From VRUE01 sp963704545 (GTDB lineage: Bacteria; Actinomycetota; Thermoleophilia; Solirubrobacterales; 70-9), in the NCBI GenBank assembly GCA_963704545.1, contig OY969915.1, positions 1,860,001-1,924,000 on the forward strand: DNA of 64,000 nucleotides, read 5' to 3'. The position numbers were made by a program, and so were the translations under genes. The notes below the pieces were generated by a model, which saw nothing but the letters and a program-made list of their open reading frames with translations, searched no databases and had not been told where the DNA came from. Below, in pieces: positions 43,757-51,226 of the stretch. Position 1 is the first letter of the stretch; every line of letters starts with the position of its first letter.

Positions 43757-45904
43757 TCAGACCGCTCCGGCCGGCGTCCTTGCCGGCTCGAGCTCGACGC
43801 TCCAGGCGTCGGGCGAGTCGCTTCCGGTCACCGTGCGGGCGATCGCCGCCATCGGCGCCCGCGCCTTGAGCAGGATCTCGTCGAACTCGTCCTCGGGATC
43901 GGACTGCATCACGATCGCACCCCCGGCACCGATCGTCGTGCGGCCCTGGCGCAGGACGATCGTGCGGATCACGATGCTGAGGTCCATCACGCCGTCGAGG
44001 CCGAAGTAGCCGATCGCGCCCGAGTAGACGCCGCGCGCCTCGGCCTCGATGTCGTCGATGATCTCCATCGTGCGCTGCTTCGGCGCCCCGGTCATCGAGC
44101 CGCCCGGGAAGCAGGCCCGTGCGCATTCGGGGGCGCTGCGGTCCGCCGAGAGCGTGCCCTCGATCGTCGAGATCAGCTGGTGGACCGTCGCGTAGTCCTC
44201 GACGACCATCAGCTCGGGGACGGCGACGCTGCCGACCTCGCAGACGATTCCCAGGTCGTTGCGCAGCAGGTCGACGATCATCAGGTGCTCGGCGTAGGTC
44301 TTTTCGTCGTTGGTCAGCTCGGCCTTCAGCGCCGCGTCCTGCTCGGCGTCGGCTGAGCGAGAGGTGGTCCCCTTGATCGGCCGCGCCTCGACCCGGCGCT
44401 CGCGGTCGACGGAGAGGAAGCGCTCGGGCGAGGAGCTGACCACCGCGACCTCGCCGAGCTTCAGGTAGGCGGCGAAGGGCGCCCGGTTGCTGCGGCGCAG
44501 GTTGCGGTAGAGGTCGAAGGGGTCGGGGCTCGCGTCGGTCGAGATCTGATCGGTGAGGCAGACCTCGTAGGACTCGCCCGCCGCGAGTTCGGCCTGGCAG
44601 CGGGCGATGTCGGCGAGGTACTGCTCGCGGCCGCGGCCGCAGTTGAAGCTGACGTGGGACGCGGTGGGCTCGCCGAAGGCCTGGTCGGGATCGGGCTGCC
44701 CGGCCTCGGCGAGCGCCTCGTGCACGGCAGCCTCCGCCTCCTCGAGCCAACCCTCGGCCTCCGCCTCGTCGTCGCGGCAAAGCGCCATCAGGTGGGTGCG
44801 GTGGCGGACATGGTCGACCGCGATCAGGCGGTTGGCAAGCATCAGCACCGCGTCGGGCACGTCGGAACGGTGCTCGTTGGTGGCGCCGCAGTCGGCCTTC
44901 AACTCGTAGCCGAGGTAGCCGACGAACCCGCCCAGCAGGCCGGGCGCATGACCCGGCGGCGTCTCGATCGTGCGCTTGGCGATCTCGCGGTCGAGCACGT
45001 CGAAGATCGAGCCGTGCTCGAGCGCGGTCGTCTCGGCGCCGTGGACCTTCACGGCCCCGGATTCGACCTCGTACTCGAGCACGCAACGGTCCTCGCCGGC
45101 GCTGGTGCCGAGGTAGGAGCTCTGCGCCAGCCGCGTCGGCGCGTCGGCGCTGTCGAGCCAGAAAGCGTGCTCCTCGTCCGCGAAGAGCGCTTCGAAGAGA
45201 GCCTCGGTCGAGGGCTCGCCCGGGATCGCTCGCATCAGGAGTTTCGTGTCGGACGCGACCACCTCGCGCGCGGTCGCGTTGCGCGAGGGCGCCGCCGGGC
45301 GGCGCGCCGGGCGCACGCTCGGGGCCCTGCGACTCTCGGCAAGGGCGTAGAAGTTGCGCACCAGGGTGGCACCGTGATCGGTGGCTATCGACTCGGGGTG
45401 GAACTGGACGCCCCACATCGGCCGGCTGCGGTGTTCGATCCCCATCACCACCCCGTCGTCGGCCCAGGCGCAGACGTTGCCGTCGGTGTTCATGCCGGTG
45501 ATCGCGAGCGAGTGGTAGCGGACGACCGGGAACCCCTGCGGGATGTCCTGGAAGAGTCCGCTGCCTTCGTGGAAGATCCGGCTGAGGCGACCGTGCATCG
45601 CCTCCGGGGCGCTCTTGACGTCGCCGTCGAGCATCTTGCCCAGCCCCTGGTGGCCGAGGCAGATGCCGAGGACCGGGATCTCGCTGTAGCGGAGGATGTC
45701 GTCGCAGACGCAGAAGTCGTGCCAGCGGCGCGGCGTCCCCGGCCCGGGCGAGAGCACGATCGCGTCGAAGTCCCAGCGCGAGAGCGCCCGCCAGGAGACC
45801 GCGTCGTTGTCGACCACGATCGGCTCCTCGCCGGAGACCCCGGCCAACAGGTGGAAGACGTTGTAGGTGTAGGAGTCGTGGTTGTCGACGAGCAGCGTCC
45901 TCAT
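43757..45904 (-). CDS. pabAB: Fused aminodeoxychorismate synthase PabAB
   Basis: A 715-residue fusion. The N-terminal glutamine amidotransferase (1 to ~195) has the nucleophile Cys82 in GICLGHQG and VQFHPES. The C-terminal chorismate-binding domain (about 230-700) carries ARPIKGTTSRS: the PIKGT Lys marks aminodeoxychorismate synthase rather than anthranilate synthase (PIAGT). GAGGAIVMQSDPEDEFDE closes the active site. Fused amidotransferase-first PabAB forms occur in natural-product pathways (chloramphenicol, candicidin). The start MRTLLVDNHDSYTYN is chosen over an earlier in-frame Met. It follows the ArgRS-like gene by 73 bp. Confidence 0.9.
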   Translation of the reverse strand: MRTLLVDNHDSYTYNVFHLLAGVSGEEPIVVDNDAVSWRALSRWDFDAIVLSPGPGTPRRWHDFCVCDDILRYSEIPVLGICLGHQGLGKMLDGDVKSAPEAMHGRLSRIFHEGSGLFQDIPQGFPVVRYHSLAITGMNTDGNVCAWADDGVVMGIEHRSRPMWGVQFHPESIATDHGATLVRNFYALAESRRAPSVRPARRPAAPSRNATAREVVASDTKLLMRAIPGEPSTEALFEALFADEEHAFWLDSADAPTRLAQSSYLGTSAGEDRCVLEYEVESGAVKVHGAETTALEHGSIFDVLDREIAKRTIETPPGHAPGLLGGFVGYLGYELKADCGATNEHRSDVPDAVLMLANRLIAVDHVRHRTHLMALCRDDEAEAEGWLEEAEAAVHEALAEAGQPDPDQAFGEPTASHVSFNCGRGREQYLADIARCQAELAAGESYEVCLTDQISTDASPDPFDLYRNLRRSNRAPFAAYLKLGEVAVVSSSPERFLSVDRERRVEARPIKGTTSRSADAEQDAALKAELTNDEKTYAEHLMIVDLLRNDLGIVCEVGSVAVPELMVVEDYATVHQLISTIEGTLSADRSAPECARACFPGGSMTGAPKQRTMEIIDDIEAEARGVYSGAIGYFGLDGVMDLSIVIRTIVLRQGRTTIGAGGAIVMQSDPEDEFDEILLKARAPMAAIARTVTGSDSPDAWSVELEPARTPAGAV

Positions 45905-45977
45905 CCGACACACCTTCCTTCGCACCCCGATCGCCACGGACTCGAATGACCGGCGATCACCGTGACGATCGGGGCGC

Positions 45978-47657
45978 TCATATGGCCTCCAGCCCGAGGC
46001 CGCGGGCGCTGCGCTCGAGCACGGTCTGGATCGCGCGTTCGACGTGCGGTTCGCGCTCGCGCTCCAGGTACCAGCGCGAGAGGTGCGAGGCGAAGCGCGC
46101 CAGCTGCATCACGTCGAGCTTCTCCACCGCCTGGCGCAGGTGGCGCCGGTACATCTCCGACTGCACCACCGCGAAGCGGTATTCGGGGTCCTGCGCCGGC
46201 TCGCCGCGGCTCGCCCCGTTGCCGCCGGCGTCGCCGTTGCGGGTCTGGGCCCGCGCCAGGTCCCAGCCGAGGCTGTGATCGGCCTCGAGCAGCTTGCCCG
46301 GCTCGAAGTCGACGCGTTTGCCGGCCGGGTGCATGAGGAAGAAGCCGAGGGCGACCTGGGGGGCGATCCGCTCCGGCGCGGGGTGGCGCCGGCGGACCTC
46401 GGCCCGCGCCTCCTCGACCTCGAGCTCCGCGTCGATCCACTCGGCCAGGTCGTCGATCAGAACCGCGTCCTTCTTGCTGGAGGCGATCGTCTGCCGCTCT
46501 TTGGAGACCATCTCGTGGAAGACGTCGTGCTTGGGGTGGACCGTGCCGTTGCCGCTACCCGCCTCGGCCAGCTCGGCCATCAGCTTGCGGCGGCAGGTGA
46601 CGTGGGCGACCCACTCTGCGCCGCAGATCTGGATCGAGTTCATCTCCTCGTCGAGGCCGGGTGCCGCCGTCCAGTAGGCGAGTGCGCGCATGTGCTGCGT
46701 CGGCAGCCCGTCGGCGCGCAGCAGCGCCATCTCGTCGAGCTCCTTGCGGCCGGTCGCGTAGACCACCGCGCCGTCGGGGCAGCGGTGGAGCATCCCCTCG
46801 CGCAGACCGAGCTCGGTCAGCTCGCCGACCTCGGGCAGAAAGTCGGACTCGAAGAAGACCCGGTCGAAGGCGATGCCGAGCCGGGCCAGGGTCTTGCGCT
46901 GGCCCGAGATCACCCAGGCGCGCGTCTTCGACCAGAGCTCGATCGCCTGCTGGTCGCCGTCGAGGACGCGCTGCAGGAGCTGGTCGGCGCTGTCGTTGCG
47001 GAGATCGAGCTCGCGCGCCAGCGAGTCCTCGGGATCGCCGCCGCCGTTCCCCGTGCGCCCGGACTTGACGTAGTCGGCGTAGCAGTAGCCGACGAAGTGG
47101 TCGCTCTTCTGGCCGCCTTCGGGCCAGGACTGGGTGTGACGGCCGCTCTGGACCACCCCCGCCATCGCCTCGCCCATGCTGCGACCGACGTCGCAGATGA
47201 TGCTGCGCCGCTCGACCTTGGCGCCGGCCTCTTCGAGCGCCCCGCCCAGCGCGTTGCCGAGGGCGAGGTTGCGCAGGTGGCCGATGTGCAGCGCCTTGGT
47301 CGAGTTGGCGTCCCAGAAGTTGAGCGCGTAGCGCCGCCCGCCGGCGATCTCGGCGAGCGGCGACCCGGGGTCCTCGCCGGCCTCCAGCGCGGTGCCGGCA
47401 CGCTCGATCCAGCCGCTGTCGAGGCGCGCCCAGACCCCCTTGCCGTTGCGGGTCAGCTCGTCGACCCAGGGCTCGGCCTCGAAGCGCTCGAGGTCGGAGA
47501 GCGAGTCGGGATCCTCCTGCCAGCCGCGCACCCGCGGCACCAGCATCAGGTCGAATCGCTCGTCCGGCTCGTACGGTGCCCGCGGTGCCCACCTCGCCGA
47601 CGGCGCGCCCTCCTCGGCCGCGATGTCGTCGAAATAGTCGAAGAGATTGGTTGACAT
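45978..47657 (-). CDS. Divergent arginyl-tRNA-synthetase-like protein
   Basis: A 559-residue class Ia synthetase-like protein. The catalytic domain has HIGH in KALHIGHLRNLALGNAL (124-127) and a divergent KMSKS-region SKERQTIASSKKDAVLIDDL, where ordinary ArgRS has a STRKG-type loop. The N-terminal additive domain is short and poorly conserved; the C-terminal DALR-type helical part is present. This is not a typical housekeeping ArgRS. It lies 31 bp downstream of a class-I tRNA gene with UAA anticodon and at the head of the pabAB/P450 gene set. Possible roles: charging that tRNA, tRNA-dependent biosynthesis, or a resistance copy of ArgRS. Confidence 0.8.
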   Translation of the reverse strand: MSTNLFDYFDDIAAEEGAPSARWAPRAPYEPDERFDLMLVPRVRGWQEDPDSLSDLERFEAEPWVDELTRNGKGVWARLDSGWIERAGTALEAGEDPGSPLAEIAGGRRYALNFWDANSTKALHIGHLRNLALGNALGGALEEAGAKVERRSIICDVGRSMGEAMAGVVQSGRHTQSWPEGGQKSDHFVGYCYADYVKSGRTGNGGGDPEDSLARELDLRNDSADQLLQRVLDGDQQAIELWSKTRAWVISGQRKTLARLGIAFDRVFFESDFLPEVGELTELGLREGMLHRCPDGAVVYATGRKELDEMALLRADGLPTQHMRALAYWTAAPGLDEEMNSIQICGAEWVAHVTCRRKLMAELAEAGSGNGTVHPKHDVFHEMVSKERQTIASSKKDAVLIDDLAEWIDAELEVEEARAEVRRRHPAPERIAPQVALGFFLMHPAGKRVDFEPGKLLEADHSLGWDLARAQTRNGDAGGNGASRGEPAQDPEYRFAVVQSEMYRRHLRQAVEKLDVMQLARFASHLSRWYLEREREPHVERAIQTVLERSARGLGLEAI

Positions 47658-47688
47658 AGCTAGTTTCGGTTGGACATGCCGATCACCA

Positions 47689-47761
47689 TGCACCAGCCGG
47701 GGCTCGAACCCGGATCTCCGGCTTTTAAGGCCGGCCCTTTCACCGATTAAGGCACTGGTGC
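47689..47761 (-). tRNA. Class-I tRNA with UAA anticodon (non-standard)
   Basis: A full 73-nt cloverleaf: acceptor GCACCAG/CTGGTGC, U8, D stem CCTT/AAGG with GG in the loop, anticodon stem CCGGC/GCCGG, loop CTTAAAA (anticodon UAA), four-base variable loop AGAT, T arm CCGGG-TTCGAGC-CCCGG, discriminator A, no encoded CCA. UAA reads the Leu codon UUA, but tRNA-Leu is class II with a long variable arm; here there is none. The A15-U48 Levitt pair and T loop are intact, so it looks functional. It directly precedes the ArgRS-like gene. Confidence 0.85.
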
Positions 47762-47890
47762 GCTATGTGGGGCTCCTCCCGTTGGACCCCCATTCCCTCT
47801 GACTGATCCAGATATTTTTCGCATCCTAGCACCTAGGCGCGTACCGAAGTGGACCTGTGTCCGAGTCCGAACTCTGCGAATCTGCCGCCG

Positions 47891-49348
47891 ATGCCGGCAG
47901 ACCCCCACGCGCCGCTGATCGCGGGCGCCGGACAGCACAACCGGCGCCCCGGCGAGCCGGAGGCGTCCCCGCTGGAGCTGATCGTGAGGGCGGCGCGGCG
48001 TGCGAGCGAGCGACCCGGCGCCGGCCGGCTGCTGGAGCGCGCCGAGTCGGTGCGGATCGTCGACTGCCTCTCCTGGCCGGTGCCCGACCCCGGAGCGCTG
48101 GTGGCCGGTGCGCTTGGAGTGCGCCCCGCCGAGACCGTGCGGACGCTGACCAGCGGCACCGGGCCGCTCGACCTGCTCGCCGGCGCCTGCGCCGAGATCC
48201 AGGCCGGCCGCCTCGACGTGGCGCTCCTCGCCGGCGCCGAGGCGATCCTCCCGTTCATGAGCGCGGCACGCGAGGGGCGGCCGACGGGCTGGCCCGAGCA
48301 GCCCGCCGATGCGACCCCGACGCGCCTGCTCGGCAGCGACCGGCCGACGAGCCACGAGGCCGAGCTGGCGGCCGGGCTGCTGGCGCCGGTCCACTACTAC
48401 CCGTGGTTCGAGAACGCGGTTCGCGGCGCCGCGGGGCGAAGCGCCGAGGAGCACCGAGAGTGGCTGGGCGAGCTCTGGCACAGGTTCGCGGAGGTGGCCG
48501 AGTCCAACCCGGATGCCTGGACGCGCGAGGCGCCGGCGGCCGCGGAGATCGCCACGGCCGGCGAGGGCAACCGGATGGTCGCTTTCCCCTACCCCAAGCT
48601 GATGACGGCGAACATCCAGGTCGACCAGGGCGCGGCGCTGCTGCTCTGCAGCGCCCGCGCAGCCGAGGCGGCCGGGATCGCCGCCGAGGACCGTGTCTAC
48701 GTACACGCGAGCGCCGCCGCACACGACCACTGGTTCGCGGCCTCGCGCCATGACCTGCACCGCTCCCCCGCGATCGCCGCCTGTGCGGGCGCCTCCCTCG
48801 GCCACGCCGGCATCGACGTCGGCGAGGTCGCCCACCTCGACCTCTACTCCTGCTTCCCCTCCGCCGTGCAGATCGCCGCCGGCGAGCTCGGGATCGACCT
48901 GGCTACAGACGCCCGCCCGCCAACCGTGACCGGCGGCCTGAGCTTCGCCGGCGGCCCCGGCAGCAACTACGTGACGCACTCGCTGGCGGCGATGTGCAAA
49001 CGCCTGCGCGAGGACCCCGACGGCTCCGGCTTTCTGACGGGCGTCGGCTGGTACATGACCAAGCACGCCAACGCGCTGCTCTCCACGCGCCCTCCCGCCA
49101 GGCCCTACGCCCACGCCGAGCCCCAGGCGGAGGTCGACGCCCTGCCGCGCCGCGAGATCGCCGCCACCACCGAGATCGAGGGCCCGGTCGAGTCCTTCAC
49201 CGTCACCTACGAGCGCGACGGGACGCCGTCGCGGGCGATCGCCAGCTGCCTCCGTGCCGACGGCAGCCGGGCCCTGTCGGGCAGCTCCGAGCCGGAGGCG
49301 ATTCAGGCGTTGCTGGCGGGCGAGGCCGCCGGCGCCCAGGCCTCCTGA
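47891..49348 (+). CDS. Thiolase-like (SCP2/acetyl-CoA acetyltransferase family) protein
   Basis: A 485-residue thiolase-fold protein of the SCP-x-like group often annotated acetyl-CoA acetyltransferase. Core motifs: PLIAGAGQHNRRP, ASLGHAGIDVGEVAHLDLYS followed by CFPSAVQIAA, and GGPGSNYVTHSLAAM. A classical N-terminal nucleophile Cys region is unclear (TSGTGPLDLLAGA), so catalytic activity may be altered. A C-terminal beta-rich domain follows (about 410-485). It is divergent from the tRNA/ArgRS-like set and converges with the hydrolase gene with a 46-bp overlap. Confidence 0.78.
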   Translation: MPADPHAPLIAGAGQHNRRPGEPEASPLELIVRAARRASERPGAGRLLERAESVRIVDCLSWPVPDPGALVAGALGVRPAETVRTLTSGTGPLDLLAGACAEIQAGRLDVALLAGAEAILPFMSAAREGRPTGWPEQPADATPTRLLGSDRPTSHEAELAAGLLAPVHYYPWFENAVRGAAGRSAEEHREWLGELWHRFAEVAESNPDAWTREAPAAAEIATAGEGNRMVAFPYPKLMTANIQVDQGAALLLCSARAAEAAGIAAEDRVYVHASAAAHDHWFAASRHDLHRSPAIAACAGASLGHAGIDVGEVAHLDLYSCFPSAVQIAAGELGIDLATDARPPTVTGGLSFAGGPGSNYVTHSLAAMCKRLREDPDGSGFLTGVGWYMTKHANALLSTRPPARPYAHAEPQAEVDALPRREIAATTEIEGPVESFTVTYERDGTPSRAIASCLRADGSRALSGSSEPEAIQALLAGEAAGAQAS

Positions 49349-50121
49349 AGGAAGGCCGTCAGCTCTCCGGTCAACCGCTTCGGCCTCAGCCGCCACTCGA
49401 GGATCGAGCTGGCCTCGACCAGGTGCCCGTTCGGCAGCTCCTCGGCGAGCATCCCGGAGTCGCTGAAGGGATGGAGCGGGTCACGCGGGTGGCCGACGAT
49501 CAGCGCCGGCTGGCGGATCCCGGTGCGCTCCTCACGGTGCGGCGCGGTCTCGCCAAGCAGCAGCCCCTCCAGGACCGCTCCCGAGGGGCCCGGCCTCTGG
49601 CGAACCCAGTCGAGCCCTATGTCGACCAGATGGTTCGTGCGCGGGATCGCGGAGGTGACGCGGGAGAGAGCCTCAAACGCCGGCCGGGCGAGGCGCAGGC
49701 CGAGCAGCATCGGGGCGAAGGTCGCCGCCACCCCCGGCAGGGCGTTGTCGAGAACCGGCATCTCGATGAAGAGGCCGCGGACCCGCTCGGGCTCGCGCAC
49801 CGCAAGCTCGAGCGCGACGTTGGCGCCGAGCGAGGTGCCGCCGACCACGGCGGAGGGCTGTTCGAGGTGATCGAGCAACGCCGCCACCTGGCGGGCGAAG
49901 AGAGGCATCGAGTACAGGCGCAGGTCCTCGGGCCGGTCCGAGCGCCCGTGCCCGAGCAGGTCGACGCAGATCACCCGGTTCCCCTGCCCCGCCAGCTCCG
50001 GCCCCAGCCGCTCGAACATGCGCCTGTTCATCAACAGCCCGTGCACGAGCACGAGCAGCCGCTCGCCCTCCCCGTAGGAGTCGTACTCGATCCGGTGGCC
50101 CTCGTAATGGAACTCGCCCAT
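49303..50121 (-). CDS. Alpha/beta-hydrolase
   Basis: A 272-residue alpha/beta-hydrolase fold protein. The nucleophile Ser is in VGGTSLGANVALE (GxSxG), the oxyanion HG in LVLVHGLLMN, the acid in VGHPRDPLHPF and the catalytic His near LPNGHLVEAS. Esterase, lactonase or dehalogenase activity is possible; the substrate cannot be assigned. The Met of MGEFHYEGHRIEY is used as start. It overlaps the end of the thiolase-like gene convergently. Confidence 0.85.
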   Translation of the reverse strand: MGEFHYEGHRIEYDSYGEGERLLVLVHGLLMNRRMFERLGPELAGQGNRVICVDLLGHGRSDRPEDLRLYSMPLFARQVAALLDHLEQPSAVVGGTSLGANVALELAVREPERVRGLFIEMPVLDNALPGVAATFAPMLLGLRLARPAFEALSRVTSAIPRTNHLVDIGLDWVRQRPGPSGAVLEGLLLGETAPHREERTGIRQPALIVGHPRDPLHPFSDSGMLAEELPNGHLVEASSILEWRLRPKRLTGELTAFLQEAWAPAASPASNA

Positions 50122-50331
50122 CGGCAATACCTACAGGATTACGAGCAAGAGCCGCCCGGAGGCGGCCCTTGCCAGGTGCTTGGAAGCGAACGCGGGGACC
50201 ACACCGGGTGGGACAACGCCCGGCCTCCCTTGCTCGCCGGTGCCCGGGTTGGATTCCGCCGGGCGGCCGAAACAAGTGCGGCGCCTAGCGGCCCTGCACC
50301 TCCAGTGTCCCCTGAAGCATGTGACTCGAAA

Positions 50332-50360
50332 TTAGGACCACCTCCTTTCTCTGGTGATCC
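50332..50360. other. Hairpin containing a 16S-3'-end-like sequence
   Basis: On the plus strand GGACCACCTCCTTTCT matches the 3' end of 16S rRNA at 15 of 16 positions; on the minus strand it is a near-perfect extended Shine-Dalgarno, AAAGGAGGTGGTCC. GGACCACC and GGTGATCC pair to form a hairpin with the anti-SD in the loop. Only an 11-codon frame follows the minus-strand version. The role is unknown. Confidence 0.4.
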
Positions 50361-50362
50361 GA

Positions 50363-50392
50363 TTGAAGCAAATCTCCCAGTCGCCGTAGGAT
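50363..50392 (+). promoter_or_regulatory. Sigma70-type promoter for a leaderless transcript
   Basis: TTGAAG at 50363-50368 and TAGGAT at 50387-50392 are 18 bp apart. Transcription would start about seven bases later, at or beside the GTG start codon at 50400, with no ribosome-binding site between, implying a leaderless mRNA for the PEP-mutase-family gene. Confidence 0.6.
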
Positions 50393-50399
50393 TGGCGCC

Positions 50400-51212
50400 G
50401 TGGCCGACGGCGCTTCACAGCCAACCCAGGCAGAGAAGGCAACCCGCTTTCGCGCCCTCCACGAGGGCGAGGCGTTCGTCATGCCCAACCCCTGGGACGC
50501 CGGCTCCGCCCGGGCTCTCGAGGCGCTCGGCTTCGAGGCCCTGGCCACGACCAGCTCCGGCTTCGCCCTGACGCTTGGGCGCCGGGACGGCAGCGTCACG
50601 CTCGACGAGCTGGCCGACCACGTCAGCGAGATCGACCGGGCGACGAGCCTGCCGGTCTCGGTCGATCTCGAGAACGGGTTCGGCTCGGCCCCCGAGGACG
50701 CCGCGAACGCCATCCTCCGGGCCGCCGAAGCGGGTGCCGTGGGCGGCTCGATCGAGGACTACGACCCCGCCGGCGAGATCTACGCATTCGACCACGCCGT
50801 GGAGCGCGTGGCGGCCGCCTGCGAGGCGGCCCGGCGCTTGGCTTTCCCCTTCATGCTCACCGCCCGGGCCGACAACTACTTCCGCGGCAACCCCGACCTC
50901 GACGACACGATCGCCCGCCTGCAGGCGTTCGAGCAGGTCGGCGCGGACGTGCTCTACGCGCCCCGCCTGGGCGAGCCGGACCAGATCCGGGCGGTGTGCG
51001 AGGCGGTGGAGAAGCCGGTCAACGTGCTCGCCCGCCCCAACTTCTCCATGGACGAGCTCGCGGGAATGGGAGCTCGCCGGGTCAGCGTCGGAGGCAACCT
51101 CGCCTGGGTCGCCAACGAGGCGATGTTCGGTGCTGCGAAGCGGATTCGCGAGAGCGGCGACTTCTCGGGCCTGAAGGTCTCGCCCCACGCTGGGGAGTGG
51201 CTCGACGACTGA
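50400..51212 (+). CDS. PEP mutase / isocitrate lyase family protein
   Basis: A 270-residue (alpha/beta)8-barrel enzyme. Metal-binding and active-site parts: MPNPWDAGSARALE, TTSSGFALTLG, VSVDLENGFG, GGSIEDYDP and MLTARADNYFRG. The KKCGH motif of true isocitrate and methylisocitrate lyases is absent, so it belongs to the broader PEPM/oxaloacetate-hydrolase-like group with a C-C or C-P bond-forming/cleaving reaction on an alpha-keto acid. The start is GTG and appears leaderless. It is convergent with the MMPL gene. Confidence 0.85.
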   Translation: MADGASQPTQAEKATRFRALHEGEAFVMPNPWDAGSARALEALGFEALATTSSGFALTLGRRDGSVTLDELADHVSEIDRATSLPVSVDLENGFGSAPEDAANAILRAAEAGAVGGSIEDYDPAGEIYAFDHAVERVAAACEAARRLAFPFMLTARADNYFRGNPDLDDTIARLQAFEQVGADVLYAPRLGEPDQIRAVCEAVEKPVNVLARPNFSMDELAGMGARRVSVGGNLAWVANEAMFGAAKRIRESGDFSGLKVSPHAGEWLDD

Positions 51213-51226
51213 GGTTCGGGGCCGAA

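Noticed and set aside
43757..45904. Anthranilate synthase (TrpEG fusion)
   Set aside because: The PIKGT motif with Lys is the aminodeoxychorismate synthase signature; anthranilate synthases have PIAGT.
47689..47761. Calling the tRNA tRNA-Lys or tRNA-Leu
   Set aside because: The perfect anticodon stem fixes the loop as CTTAAAA, so the anticodon is UAA, not CUU/UUU; and the four-base variable loop excludes ordinary tRNA-Leu.
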